DNA of 64,000 bases from Drosophila miranda (GCF_003369915.1 NW_022881647.1:1116001-1180000), one strand, 5' to 3'; shown: positions 45,546 to 58,662, counted from the stretch's first letter. Numbers and translations are program-made. The notes: generated from the letters alone by a model not told the origin.

Positions 45546-48387
45546 AAGCACAAGCACAAGCCGACGCCGAAAAATAAAAAGTTAAATAATGTTTTTAACA
45601 CAAATCAAAAGGCATGCACTCGCGTAATAGAATAGGTTTCCAGATTGTTGTCTGGTTAGGAAGTAAATTTAGAATTTAGTTAGGAAAACACCGGCTGTTT
45701 ATTCAAAACAAAAGGAAAAAATGCGGAGCGCAAAACAAAAACACGTCTGATCACTACGAAAGATACGAAAGATACTTTTAAACACACAATAAATTTTCAG
45801 AACTAACTGAGCACACGCCTCCTTCTGCCGACTGAATGCCGCTATGAAATGGAGACAAAACAGCCAACTATTTTGTTCGATTTTCCGAATATTTCAACCT
45901 TGCTCTGCCTATCGTCTGAACATTATCAACACTACCAACAACAAAAGACATACTCTTCCATCTCTCATGACAGCTTCAAGTGAAATTGAGAGAGCTGCGC
46001 GGTCTACTTGGCCAGATCCCCCAAGCCAGAGATTCCGTTAAATTAAGAACCAAATAACCAAAGGACATCGAAATATATGCAAATATTTACCGAATATGAT
46101 TCATGGGCTGAATGAGGGAGGGCCGCCTGGCCTGGAGTGAGGCGAGAGTTCTGCCACGTATTGTCAAATGTGGCTTGTTCCTTAATGTCTTGGCAAATAC
46201 GAGTATCCAAATGTGCTTGTGGCTAGCCACCCAGCCAGAATCCGGTAGCTGAAAATGGACTAACTCTGACCTGAGACGACCCCCATGCCAAACCGAACCG
46301 TAACGAACGGAGAGGAACTGAAGCGAAGGGAGCCGCTCGACTTGCTGTCCTGACCTGCGTATTAAAAATAATATGCAAAGTGCGGGGACCTGCTGAGATT
46401 TTCACAATTCCCATATTGTCCCATATTATTCACATATTGTTGTCGCCCTGCTCCCCAATGACTGGCTGGCTGTCTGTCTGTCGTGGCCCTGGGTCTGGAG
46501 GTGCGGTGTGTCCTGGCTGGTCCTGCCTCCTTCTGTTTGTGTGGTTTTTTTCCCCTGTTTGCGCTTCCATTTTTGGAGGGAGGGTCTGCTTATGATTTAT
46601 CATCGCCGACGCCAAAGTTATTTCTTCAAGATTAAAACAAGGAGCGATGCTTTTAACTGACACTCGCCGCAAAGGACTCCTTCTCTCTCTCCTCGTTCTT
46701 TTACCTAATGTGACAACTTTAATTTGGTTCCAGCGAAATTCCAGAGAAATTCCGCTAAGTGGCTTTCATATTTAAGATGAGATGGGGATGGGGATATGGG
46801 GGTACTCGCATGACTTGGGGACGGACAGTGCAAACACCACTCAAATGCGAGCAAAATTTTCCGCGCTGCAAAATTCTAGTTTTGCCAACTCAAACAGAAA
46901 CTTTCCCAGCACCAGCTCCCTCCTCTAATCCCCCTCGGACCTGGACCGGGTGTGTGTGTGGAAAGTCTGGCTCCGAACTTCCAAGAGACCGCAAGCCACA
47001 CACATTATTAATAATATTTATGATTGAGTGACTGGGCAGAGTGAGAGGGTGCGCATATCAAGACAGATGTCTGGGTCGACCATCTAGTGTAAATTAAAGA
47101 TGATGGCATAACCGCTGGCCAGATCTGAATATTTGATGCTAATGAACAAGTTCAGGCCAAGAACCAAGTGCATTTTGGAGTTCAGTTCATAACGAAGGAA
47201 TACTAGCTATTTCCGGTAATTAAGTTTATCAGGTAAGACTTCGCACTCGAAGATATTGGAATACAAAGCGTTGGTTAATGAGAGCGGAATCTGACTATTG
47301 AAAAGGTAATATAACTTTAAGTGTAAGAATTAGAAGAATTCTTTAGCCTAAATGCCATATAAAGCCAATGCCAATAGTTTTCTATAACCCCAAGATCGAA
47401 ATAAGTGGAAATTAATATGAGAGAAGGCCTTTGACACTACTAGATTATCCGAATTTAAGTTAATGTCATGTCGTTTCTGTTTGACAAACTCCAGCCACAT
47501 GTAAGATCCCCAAAGAACCAATTCACTGGAATTTACACACAATGGTGGCTCTTCTCTCAACCGTATATCTTAGACCCCTCCTCGGGGTCTTTCAGGACTC
47601 TTTTCGCTTGTAGCTGGCGTTGTGTTCACCTTTATTCGCACATCCATTAATCCGTTCCTCAAACAGAACAAAACGGAACAACGACAGATGGGTCGGGGTG
47701 GACAGGATGGCGGATGAACTGAACCCGAATGCAGTCACTGGGGACTGGAGGAATTTATGGTATAAAAAATGGATTTGCGATGTTTTCGCTGTGCAAATTA
47801 AATTTATTGCCGCGGATACTTATCGATGCCAATTGTTCGGGGTTCCGCACGTGGAGTGCCTCCTGCCACACGTATGAAACAGCATGTGTGTGTGTTTGTG
47901 TGTGTGAGTGGGAGGAAGGTACGCTGTACGCCCACAAATTTATTCGCGGCTTCTCATGGCGCTTCCCATTTAACAGATGGAAATGGAAAATTATAAAGCG
48001 ACGTGCCCGGAACTGCAAAAAATTTCCTTCAGCTCCTGTGCCTCAGCTCGTGCCCACATAATAAATGTACCTGCCTAAGTGCCACCAGCCAAAAAATAAA
48101 ACAAGTAGACATGCCATAGATGAGGGTCTCGACCATGGGATACCTGGCACTCAGCAGGAGAAACGGAAATTCACAAGTATTACAGTAACAAGTAAATTCA
48201 GTGTCTCCGGAGCGCTAAATTGAACGTCTTGCTAAAAAAATACATCGTTTTTATAATTCAACAGAAATTGCTCAAACAAAAATTGTCTTTCATTTAGAAT
48301 ATTTTAATTTATTATTTAATAATTATACGTACTCTTTGTGTGTCTGGTGTTTCAACATAATTATAAAACAATACAAATCCAGACAGA
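45546..48387. other. Unique non-coding sequence
   Basis: No gene or transposon recognised. A (TG)n microsatellite lies at 47884-47910. Open frames here overlap on both strands. Confidence 0.55.
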
Positions 48388-49588
48388 AAACGAGGGGGAA
48401 CGTTGTGAGTTGCAGCGGACACCGCAACTCTACAGTTATACCCGATACTAAGTCAGTAGGAGAGAGACGATACTCAAAATGAGTATTGGGGTATATTAGA
48501 TTTGTGGTGAAAATGGATGTGTGTAACGTCCAGAAGGAATCGATTCCGACCCCATAAAGTATAAATATTCTTGATCAGCATCAATAGCCGAGTCGATTGA
48601 GCCATGTCTGTCTGTCCGTCCGTCCGTCCGTCCGTCTGTCCGTCTGTCCGTCTGTCCGTCCCCTTCAGCGCCTAGTGCTCAAAGACTATAAGAGCTAGAG
48701 CAACGATGTTTTGGATCCAGACTTCTGTGATATGTCACTGCTACAAAAATATTTCAAAACTTCGCCCCGTGCACTTCCGCCCCCACAAAGAACGAAAATC
48801 TGTGGCATCCACAATTTTAAAGATATGAGAAAACCAAAAAACGTAGAGTTGTAGAGAATGACTATATCTTTAAGACTGCGGGATCTGAATTGGTTCGGGT
48901 TATTATTATAGCCAGCATCAAGAAAACAATTTCATTTTTTCTCGCCCTGTCTCTCTCTAACACACACGTAGCATAGGCGGCTTTGCTTAGAGTAAAACAT
49001 TAGCGCCTAGATCTCAGAGACTAAAAAAGCTAGAGCAACCAAATTTGGTATCCACACTCCTAATATATCGGACCGAGACGAGTTTGTTTCAAAATTTCGC
49101 CATACCCCCTTCCGCCCCCGCAAAGGACGAAAATCTGGGGATATTCAAAAATCTCAGAGACTATTAAAGCTAGAGTAACCAAATTTGGTATCCGCACTCC
49201 TGTTAAATCTTACTATAAAACGTGTATCTTAAAATTTCGCCCCACCCCTTCCGCCCACACAAAGGACAAAAATCTGTTGCATCCACAATATTACACATTC
49301 GAGAAAACTAAAAACGCAGAATCATAGATAATGACCATATCTATCAGATTGCTGAATCTAGATCAGATCAGATCATTTTTATAGCCAATAGGAACAAATC
49401 AATTTGCAGTGGCTACGCAGCGCCCGACGTCACGCTCAGACTGATTTTCTGTCTCTCTCGCACGCACTCTTTGTCGTGTCGTTTAATATTAGCGGCGTCT
49501 GCCGGAGGAGAGCCATACTGACTTAGTATCGGGTATAACCATAGAGTTGTGGTGTCCGCAGCAACTCACAACGTTCCCCCTCGTTTTT
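48388..49588 (+). mobile_element. DINE-1/ISY-like Helentron, long form with an inverted end fragment in front
   Basis: The first 80 bp (48388-48467) are the reverse complement of the element's own 3' end (AACGAGGGGGAACGTTGTGA ... CCGATACTAAGTCAGTA). They pass directly into the 5' end of a complete plus-strand copy (GATACTCAAAATGAGTATTG) that ends at 49588 with CCCCCTCGTTTTT. The unit is therefore flanked by the hairpin end on both sides. It may be an inverted duplication made during transposition, or an insertion of one copy into another followed by deletion. Microsatellite at about 48605-48660. Confidence 0.9.
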
Positions 49589-51443
49589 TTTGCATGCTTT
49601 GTTTTTTTTTTGGGGAGTGAGTATAAATTTCCATGGCTTCAGCTCCGGCGGAATTTCTTCTCCTTATTTTCGGCAAATCTCGGAGTTGTTGCCATTTGAA
49701 GATGACTTTTGTTTAGTGCTAAATGGGGAGAGAGACCCGACCCCCACGTCGGGGAGATCTGAGATAATGCAAATGGCATTAAAAGAATGGGATAAAAGGC
49801 AGGTGGAGAAGGGAGGGAATCTACTTAAACACACTTCACATTCAATAAGCATTGCCTGTAGACTGGGGGACCCAAGATATGCGATTAAATAAGCGATTAT
49901 TTCTGATATAAATAAATAATCCAAGGCAGAAAAAGGAGCCTTCTCTTTCCGTTCCTTGGAAGCTCACATTTCCAGCGGAATTCCAGGCAGAGTTGATGAT
50001 GGCAAATCATCGAAGAAATCTCGTTATCGGACTGCTTCCATTCCCAATCCGCGGGTCACTTTTTCAGCCTATCGATGGTAAATGTAAGGAGAAACCAATT
50101 AATCTCTATCAATGCCTTGACTTGCCAGGACCCAGACTCAAGCCCAAGGATTGACTGGCTTAGCAGACACACCGCAACCCAGCCGGAATGGACACAGGCG
50201 TGAAGTGTCCGGGCAGGAGAAGGGTCTCCGGTCGGCTCCAAAGTCGAAGGGAACTGACATCTACGACTCCCTGGAGTGCAATCGGGAATGGACGCCAATG
50301 AAACAAATGCAAGCACGTAAAAAAGCCAAAGACCACGGGACCAACCAGCTAAAGGTTGCTCTGGCTCTCTCCCCCATTTCTCGCCCTGCCCCTCCTTTCC
50401 TCCTGCCTGAATTCCTTCCAATTGTGCAACGTGTGGTAAGAGTAAATGAGAACTGAGAACAGAGAAATGCCAGCCGCCCGAAAAGGAAAAACGATTTTCC
50501 GGTTCAATCAGTTTTGATTTAAATTGCAATAATTAACTTCAGTTTGCCCAATCATTTGGATTTGAATGAGGAGCATCTATTAGTGGAAGCGGCAGAGGGT
50601 TGATAGGAATTCGAATGGGGAATGTGATGCTCTCTGGATCTCATTAGCCTCAAAGCGGGTCGAGTGGAGGAATCCTCTCAGACCATAGGCAAATACAGGA
50701 ATACCATTTCTTAGTCTATTTAAGCGATATCTGAAGTGGTACAGAGAGTCTAGAGAACTTAATAGATTTATCCTGCAAAATAAAAGTGAATTTTGAGGTT
50801 TTTTCAGACAAATAATACACTAGTAGTTTCTGTGGATCTTCTAGGCCTTTAGGTCTTTAGGCCTTTATCCAATTCCTTTAGTTTATTCAAAGACAGATTC
50901 TTCTATCCAAAGAACACTTACATATCTACTTTTCGAAGTATAGGTATGCATAAAGTCATCTCACAGCACAAAGACTTCCAGAGATTGCCATTCCGTTGAA
51001 GACCAAAAAAAGCAGCTAATCTCTCCGAGCTACCGGAATCGCAGACAACCGTTATCCACCCATCGTCATGCAGTCCCCAAGTGATCCCAGACCCCTGCAC
51101 CTAATCTGGTCAGGCAGGGCGTGTGAGATCGAGGTGTTGGAGAGCAATTAAACATTTGACTAATAAATCTTTTCCCTTTTGTGTATTTGACTACGACCGC
51201 ACACGCACACACACACACAAACAGTGGACAGACAGACATTGGGTGGATGGAGAAACCTATTCTTACGACTATATATGCATGGTATGTTGTTATTATTACG
51301 AGTTTACTTAAAGCTGGAGGTTGGAGACGCCTAAACTCGCCCAAGTCCGTGGCAAATATTTCCCCCGATTCGCAGACCGATAAGCCCAATCAGGCGTCCA
51401 CGGACTGGGTGGGATGGGGGATGACGTGCTGGATTGTCACATT
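49589..51443. other. Non-coding sequence, 3' flank of the NaPi-T-like gene
   Basis: A 157-codon minus frame (50056-50529) overlaps a 101-codon plus frame and has no domain; I regard both as chance. A short (CA)n run lies at about 51206-51224. No transposon ends. Confidence 0.55.
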
Positions 51444-53476
51444 TCAGAGCTGAATGGATTTTGTTTTGGTCTCGGTCTCCATCTCCGCCTCCGCCTCTGC
51501 CTCCGTCGTGACATGATCGGCATCTGATCTGTTGAGTGGTTTCTTTTCCTCCTCATCCTCCAGCCTCGCTTCTAAGGTCTGCAGCTCCTTGAGTCCAGCA
51601 TCGGGCAGCGCGTGGCAGCCACTGTTCCACGGCTGTAACGTGGACTCCGAGAAGAGGACATACAGGATGCCACTGCCCGTCAGCATGGCGGAGCTCAGAA
51701 GGAACCCTTTCTTCCAGGCTTCGATGGTTTGCTGGAGGAAAAACAGGACTCATTCGGGGGAAATCAATTGGAGAAAGATCTCCAGGAAGAAACTTACATT
51801 ACCCTGGGTCAGGTGACCCACAATCAGGGGTGAGATGAAACCCGGCATGCCTCCAATCATGCCACTATCACCCAGAACAATGCCCGCATAGTTGGGCGAC
51901 AGATCCACCATCGAGGCCAAAGGGCCGGAGGACACTGCTCCATGGAACATGGTGGCCAAGGTCACCAGCAGAATGGCAGCCATTGCATTATAGCCGAAGT
52001 AGGCCAATGCCAGCACCACCAGACCCTTGACACCACAGCCTGCAGGAAAAGGAGAAGGTAGAGATTTAGGAGTTCTGGATGAGTGCCAAAATACTCACAG
52101 ACAAAGATGGCCAGCTTGCGGACATTGGTGCGACTCAGGCGATCCGTTCGCAGCAGATAGTCGGCCAGGATGGAGAAGGCATAGGCGAATAGCATCCGCA
52201 TCAGATGTGGCAGGCCGGAGAGGAAACCCGTCTGAGAAAAAGAAGTCTCCTATTACTCTCTTCCGACTCTCTCTCTTGCGGAGGAGCAGCCACTCACCGC
52301 TCGGATGTTCCAGTGATGGATCAAGCGGAAGTAGGTCGGGGCATGCCCCGAACAAGCCCCAAATGCCGCCCCACTGGGCCACCACATTTAGCCAGACGGG
52401 CCGCGAGGTAGCTATGGTAGCTATCCAGGGCGTCGGACCCTTTTTGCTGCTCTGCACGGAGGCGCCCATCGACTTTTCGATGTATCTGCGCTCCGGCGAT
52501 GCGCGGATGCTCGGCAGGTGTGTCGTAGACGAGGAACTGCCAGGAAATAAACCACAGGGTGCCGACAAACGCCGCAAATATAGTATACCCACTCCCAGCT
52601 GGTCCAGTCGATGATGTACCCAAAGATGGGATAGAACAGCGCCACTCCGACCGAGCTGCCCAGATAGGCGCTGACGAACTTGCTCCTCTCGTTGGGCGGT
52701 ATCCATTTGGCGGTCAGAACATGCATCGAGGGCCAGGCCAATCCCTAAAAGAGGATACGATCAGTGAACCGCGCGAAACCTGCATCCAGGCTATCCGTCT
52801 TACAGTTATCCATCCTTGGAAGACACGCTGACAAATCGGACCCGTGTAGCTCCAATAGGAGACAATCGGTATGAGGAAGCAGCAGAAGACTCCGATGCCG
52901 TTCGACCAGCCAAAGATCAGCTTGGTGCCGTATTTGGTGGCCAGAATGCCGCCGGGTATCTGCAGTGTCCAGTGGGCCCAGAAGAAGGACCCCAACAGAG
53001 CGCCCTGCTGCTTCTCGTTCCAGTGGAAGCCCTCCCGATCATAGCCAATCTGTCAAAGAGAAGGAGATGGAGGGAGAGATGGCGCTACTCATACGCCCCG
53101 TATTCCGCATTCCGCTGCACAAGCTGCATCCATTAACCACTTAACATGTGATTCACATATCCGAACGCGCTCTCACATTAGCCCAATCAAGAAACCACCG
53201 CTCCAGTGAGAACCTCTCGCTGTCATCCGGAAGAGAGGCAAAGTCCGATGCGTTCACCAGATCGAGGGAGGACTGATTGAGGGCACCGTCTCACCTTTGC
53301 CGGCAATCATGTCCACGGTGTCATGGTGATGATCAGATTGATCCGAATCATGTAGTTCACAATGAATCCCATGATCGTCATGTACCAGAGCACAGTGCGG
53401 GCCTCGACTGAAAGAGCAGAGCGCGGTAGAGATATGTATCTTTGGGCGGATGATCTTCACAGAAACATGAAATGTG

Positions 53477-53742
53477 TGTAGTAGTTTAAGTTGCTTGATG
53501 GCAACGAGTAACATTTATTTAATAAGTATGTTGGACTTAAAATTATAACAGCTCCAAGTTTTACAAGTATGTTTGTGACTAATTATATATTATATGCGTG
53601 TACGTCTGATGCGTGGCTGAACTGACAACTGACTGATCTCTCTCTCTTGCTATCGGCTCTCTCAGAGCGATTACTGCTCTATCCCGACGACACGACGAAA
53701 ACACGACCGCTTCGTGTCTCCCTCTTTCCTTCGTTTCCTACA
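53477..53742 (-). repeat. 3' LTR
   Basis: 266 bp, with TGTAG/CTACA termini. Relative to the other LTR it has 7 extra bp (TATATTA-like) near 53588 and lacks one C near 53668. Confidence 0.92.
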
Positions 53743-54760
53743 TTCGGCTGTCCTGACGGACCATTCGCCTCGGATGGGTCTAGCCAAGGTTTCATATATT
53801 CTGAAACTGTAGAGGTCTTATAGGGACCCTCAGTATCCCCAATCTTCTCGACTTCGTACCTTCCATGATTCTTTACCCTAACCACCTTATACGGCCCTAG
53901 ATACTTTCCTTTTAGCTTTAATCCAGTACCATACTGAGTACGCTTGATAGCTACTAGCTCATTAACCTCATACTGTCTATCTATCCTATACGCATGTCTA
54001 GACCAGTCAATATCTTGAAAGGTGTTACCTTGGTACTTCGCGGCTCAACACTGTTTGATCATTTGCTGTACTTTCCTAGATGCTTATACCAACTACCGGA
54101 ATTACCCTGACACAATTTCTACACCACTATCTTGTGCATCCTTTCGAATTGACCATTCCCACGTGGAACGCCTGTGGCAATCATTAAATGCTGTATTTTC
54201 TCTCTCTCACAATATTCACGAAACAAATTGGACATAAACGCTGCACCCCTATCCGTCACTATTCTGTTCGGATTACCAAAACTAGTCCCCTGAATTTCAA
54301 AACAATTAACGACCTCTTCAACGCCTGTACTACGTGTAGAATATAACCAAACAAACTTAGAAAATCCATCAACGACAACCAGTATATAATTGTACTGTTT
54401 TTTAGTCATTTCCATTGGTCCAACGTGATCAATGTGATACGTTTGTAACGGCCTATCACCCTTGTCTATTGGTTGCAAATAACCCTCACGTTTTCCTGTC
54501 TTTTCATTGACAATGAATACACTCGACACAACTATTTATTACGCGCCATACTTTGTCTTTTAACTTCGGAATATAATACGACTTTTCAATGATATCTTGT
54601 GTCTTTTAACTGAAAAATGTCCTTGCTTATGTGCTATTGATATAATCTCATTTTCCAACTGAGCTGGTACTACGATGAGCTCCTTATCCGGATCCTTAAA
54701 CAAAAATCTGATTCTGAATATAATAATCCTCATATTCCTTGTCCTCCACAATACTTTTAA
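53679..54760 (-). pseudogene. LTR element integrase
   Basis: Three broken minus-strand frames. 54560-54751 has the zinc-binding H-x-H start (IAHKQGHFSVKRH). 54119-54529 has the catalytic core with the D-D-E arrangement (YHIDHVGPM, VTDRGAAFMSN, GNGQFERMHK). 53679-53885 has the C-terminal domain (RVKNHGRYEVEKIG, GPYKT). It integrates the cDNA, and would have made the 4-bp target duplication. Frames change near 54540 and 54060. Confidence 0.82.
53743..53760 (-). other. 3' internal boundary of the LTR element
   Basis: No clear polypurine tract is seen directly upstream of the 3' LTR. The minus strand reads CAGGACAGCCGAATGTAGG across the junction, which is not purine-rich. Confidence 0.4.
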
Positions 54761-55002
54761 CAGCCTTAACCCAATCGTCGGTTAGCTGAGCTTCTTTCAA
54801 ACGATGAGCTTATACTTTCGGTCACCATAAAACAAGATACACGACTCAACGCGTCAACGTGCCTCATCTTCGTTCCTGAGCGATGTTCTATAACATAATT
54901 AAAATCTTGTAATGTACATGGCCCAACGTGCTACTCTCAAAGGAACGTCTTTCTTTCTGATCGTCATTGTAAATGCATTACAATCTGTGACAATTTTGAA
55001 CT

Positions 55003-55821
55003 TTATACCAAAACGTATACACGCCATTTCGCTAAAGCTTCGATAATTGCCAGAACCTCAAGGTCATAAGCAGGGTATTTCTCTTCACATGGCTTAGTCC
55101 TACGGCTCATATATTGAACTGGATGGAATTGGCTGTCTTCCAAACTCTTTTGCAGTAACACGGCTCCATACCCCCATTTTGATGCATCAGTATGGATTTC
55201 TGTCTCCAACTTCGGGTTGTACATTTCTAAAACAGGTCTGCTAATCAATGCTACCTTTAGTTGTTCAAACGCAACCTGATGTATCTCCTTAAATTCAAAT
55301 TTAACATTCTTCCGCAGCAGATCTGTCAATGGTTTTGCAATAACAGCATAACCCTCAATAAACTTTCGGAAATAAGAAGTCAATCCTATGAAACGCTGCA
55401 CTGCTTTTTTATCAACTGGCACTGGGAACTTTTCGACTGCCCTCGTCTTCTCATCACTTGGTCTTATCGTATTCTTTTCTATTATATACCCCAGAAAATT
55501 AACCTTTTGTCGTAACAGCTGACACTTTCTCCAATTTATACGTAGCCCATTCATTTCCGCTATCTTCAGTACTTTTCTCAACTTTAACAAACCCTCTTCT
55601 ATATCTTGACTACAAATAATAACGTCATCCATATAGACTGCTGCTTCATTATTCTTTACCAAATCTCTCAACACAGCCATTATAAATCTGGTAAACACCG
55701 CTGGAGAATTTGAAATTCCAAATGGTACATATAAAAATTCGAACTGACCATTCTGAGTCACAAAAGACGTATATTTTTGAGACTCGACTTCTACATGGAA
55801 AAAACCATTCGTTAAATCCAA
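55003..55821 (-). pseudogene. LTR element reverse transcriptase and RNase H
   Basis: In the same frame as the gag-protease section after the TAG. Visible are MDLTNGFFHVEVE, FLYVPFGISNSPAVFTRFIM, the catalytic box AAVYMDDVIIC and the RNase H start EIHTDASKWGYGAVLLQ. The frame ends near 55003 within RNase H, where a further change leads to the spacer before the integrase. The YMDD and TDAS residues are intact. Confidence 0.88.
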
Positions 55822-55842
55822 CGTGGTGAAATACTTTGCACC

Positions 55843-57672
55843 CTACAGTTTCTCCAACACTGTATCCATATGTGACATTGGAAAGTTATCGCGAACTATT
55901 TTCTCATTCAGCTTTCGGTAATCACAGCATAGTCTCTTGCTACCGTTCTTTTTGGGTACCAACACTACTGGTGATGCATACTCCGATGTACTTGGCTTTA
56001 TAATCTTCTGAGCCAGCCACTCTTCCACTTGCTTGTCCATGATTTCCTGTTCACACAACGGTAATCGTCTAGGATGCTGGAAAACTGGTATCTCATCCAC
56101 TAATACAATTTTCATTTTTATCGGCGCATCTACATTTCTCTGAGGTTGGTACTTTCCTACCATACCCCTAACCTCTCTAGCATGTGCTTCACTGAGATGA
56201 CCAACATCAATTGAAAACTCCTTCTCAACTTCGTCAATACTTGACATGCAAATGCCTTTATATTCATTAAACAATTCCACGCATGAGGACGATGCTACCT
56301 GATCAAGTTTCTTATCTTTATCCTCGACACAAACTCTACGAACAAATCTTGTTCCTGTCTTAGAAACTTGCATGTCCACATGATCCAGAATAGTCCTTCC
56401 TAAAATAGCTTCAAAACCAATATCCTCGTCTGGAATGACATGAAATTCTACCTCCATTTCAATCTCATCGATTTTCACTGGTATCGAAAAGCTACCAAAA
56501 GTTACAACTTGACTATCTCCAATACCTGTTAAAAATTTCTCCTGGCCGATCAGTTCAAGATTTCCAAATTTCAAAAATACCCTCCTGCGAATTAAACACA
56601 AATCTGCTCCAGTATCAATCAAACCTTGGAATACCAAATTCGCGTACTTAATATCCTTTAATTCCAAACTTGATGGAGTGAAAATACCTGACGGCTTATC
56701 AACGACTTCCTTATCTCGAATAATGTTCGTATTCGATCTCTTTTCTTGTCTGGTTTCGACCTTGACATTACAGCTTGCAGCACGGTGTCCTGGTTGGCCA
56801 CATTTGAAACAACAAAAATCATTTTTGGGACAATCTTTCCTCAAATGCGATTTGTCTCCACACTTAAAACATTTCCTAAAATTCTCTGCCATCGACCCTT
56901 TCACCGAACTCTCACTTTTATTACTCAGCGGCCAATTCTTACTCATCGGCTTGGATCCGCCTCTAGCTTTCTGGTAAACATCGATCTGAAATTTAAGCTC
57001 CTTTAAGTTTCTAGCTTGGTACAGCATTGCCTTACTTGCCCTAGCGTCTGGTATACCATCCACAAAATATTCGATTAAACTCTCATCATCTAGTTTAATT
57101 GGCTTGGCTATCTCCATTAACGCATACGAAAACTCATGCAACGACTCTCCTTTTTTCTGCTGGCGCTTTTGCAACATTCTATGTACTTCTACGGACGACA
57201 GTTTAACACTAAACTCATCCAACAGAGCTGCCTTCAACGAATTCCAGTTACGAATATCACGCAAACTACGAGCGAAAGATTTTGCTGCACCAACTAACAA
57301 CTGCTTGGCATAAATGAATAATTGTAATTGACTCCATTGAACAGTAGCTGCGAATTCTTCTAATTCCTGTATCCATTGATTGATGTCGGGGTTATTAGAA
57401 CCAGAAAATTGTGACACACTACCTTTCACGTCTTTTAGCGTAAACCAAGATTTATACTCTGCCTGTCGCGTACCTGGTTGAACTGCTACGGTATCAACTG
57501 CTGTTACTACGGACTCATCCTCTGACTCTTCTTCATCCCCAACTGGAAAGCCGTGATGTATTAATAGCCTATCTTGCAAATCGCGCTTTCGTCCCGTCGT
57601 CTGCAACGCAAGCTCTCTTAACTTCTCTCGCAAATCTGCGACTCTCAGTGTCATTATCTCTTCAACTTGCAT
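55843..57672 (-). CDS. LTR element gag-protease and start of reverse transcriptase (609 codons)
   Basis: One open frame holds several domains. Residues 8-43 look like a SAP motif (VADLREKLRELALQTTGRKR), unusual at a gag N-terminus. A gag core with a helical retrotransposon-gag segment follows at about 75-235. There are two CCHC knuckles (268-281 CFKCGDKSHLRKDC; 288-301 CFKCGQPGHRAASC). The protease active site is DTGA at 353-356. The frame then enters the RT fingers (CCDYRKLNEKIVRDNFPM, about 582-599). It ends at an in-frame TAG at 55843, inside the RT, where the homologous family sequence continues without a stop. Gag packages RNA; protease cleaves the polyprotein. Gag and pol share one frame. 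Confidence 0.88.
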   Translation of the reverse strand: MQVEEIMTLRVADLREKLRELALQTTGRKRDLQDRLLIHHGFPVGDEEESEDESVVTAVDTVAVQPGTRQAEYKSWFTLKDVKGSVSQFSGSNNPDINQWIQELEEFAATVQWSQLQLFIYAKQLLVGAAKSFARSLRDIRNWNSLKAALLDEFSVKLSSVEVHRMLQKRQQKKGESLHEFSYALMEIAKPIKLDDESLIEYFVDGIPDARASKAMLYQARNLKELKFQIDVYQKARGGSKPMSKNWPLSNKSESSVKGSMAENFRKCFKCGDKSHLRKDCPKNDFCCFKCGQPGHRAASCNVKVETRQEKRSNTNIIRDKEVVDKPSGIFTPSSLELKDIKYANLVFQGLIDTGADLCLIRRRVFLKFGNLELIGQEKFLTGIGDSQVVTFGSFSIPVKIDEIEMEVEFHVIPDEDIGFEAILGRTILDHVDMQVSKTGTRFVRRVCVEDKDKKLDQVASSSCVELFNEYKGICMSSIDEVEKEFSIDVGHLSEAHAREVRGMVGKYQPQRNVDAPIKMKIVLVDEIPVFQHPRRLPLCEQEIMDKQVEEWLAQKIIKPSTSEYASPVVLVPKKNGSKRLCCDYRKLNEKIVRDNFPMSHMDTVLEKL

Positions 57673-58058
57673 CGTGACGATTTAAATACAAAATAATTGA
57701 TATTAGCTTATATCTAAGAAAACGTAATTAAATCAACTTAAACAAACTTATTACTGCTGGCCTGTTAACAATTTTCCAGTTAACATCGACTCCGAAAACG
57801 CCTTTAAAGTCGTCACTGTTAACGATCGCTTCTCTGTTTACGCTCACCTTACTATGGGTTTACCCTTGTTAACTCTCGCTTCTGCGCAGAACTTTCCAGA
57901 CTCCAAATTTGACGCACACACACCACCACATCCAGATCTCGCTTGCCTGTCGATGTCGCTGTTGCCGTCCTCTCTTTGTTGCCTTGCCTTGCTCTCGCTG
58001 TTCGCCGTTAACTCGTTGTCGCTTCCCGAATCGTCGCTGCTTCTGCTGTTACAAAATG

Positions 58059-58495
58059 GTCGTCTCCTTGCTGCTTGTCTCTTCTTGTAGTTGTAGTCTC
58101 CGTCCGACGCAGTGCAACACAACAACAATCAATGTTCTTTGATTCTTGCTGTTTGCTGCCGTCGTTTTGTCGCTTCTGCTTCCTTTGGAACGAACGCACT
58201 CAGATTGTCGTCTCTGCGCCGCTTGTCTCCTTGTAGCTCTAGCCTCTCAGACGCAATGCACAACAACAACAACGAAGGTTTTGATTCTTGCTGTGTTTGC
58301 TGCCGTCTGCCGTCGTTTTGTCGCTTCTGCTCTCTTTGGAACGAACGCGCTCAGATTGTCGTCTCTGTGCCGCTTGTCTCCTTGTAGCTCTAGCCTCTCA
58401 GACGCAATGCACAACAACAACAACGAAGGTTTTGATTCTTGCTGTGTTTGCTGCCGTCTGCCGTAGTTTTGTCGCTCCAGCTCTCTTGAATGTCT
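58059..58495 (-). repeat. Three tandem ~150-bp repeats in the LTR-element leader
   Basis: Units start at about 58059, 58207 and 58358. Each includes CACAACAACAACAA and GGTTTTGATTCTTGCTG-like blocks. Units 2 and 3 are nearly identical, unit 1 is more diverged. They lie between the primer-binding site and the gag start. Confidence 0.85.
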
Positions 58496-58662
58496 GCTCA
58501 CACTAATGCGCCTTCTTCGACAAGTGTCTCTCTCGCACTTATAGGCCAGACAGCAATTCAATTTCGCACCGCGACCGATCTCTTGTGTCACCAGTCTCGT
58601 GTTCGCCAAAATTTCCAAATACACGCACAAATCTCACTTGCAAATGTTGTTGTCTTGGGCTT

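Noticed and set aside
50056..50529. 157-codon minus-strand open frame
   Set aside because: It overlaps a 101-codon frame on the other strand, has no domain or splice context, and its composition follows the local GC content.
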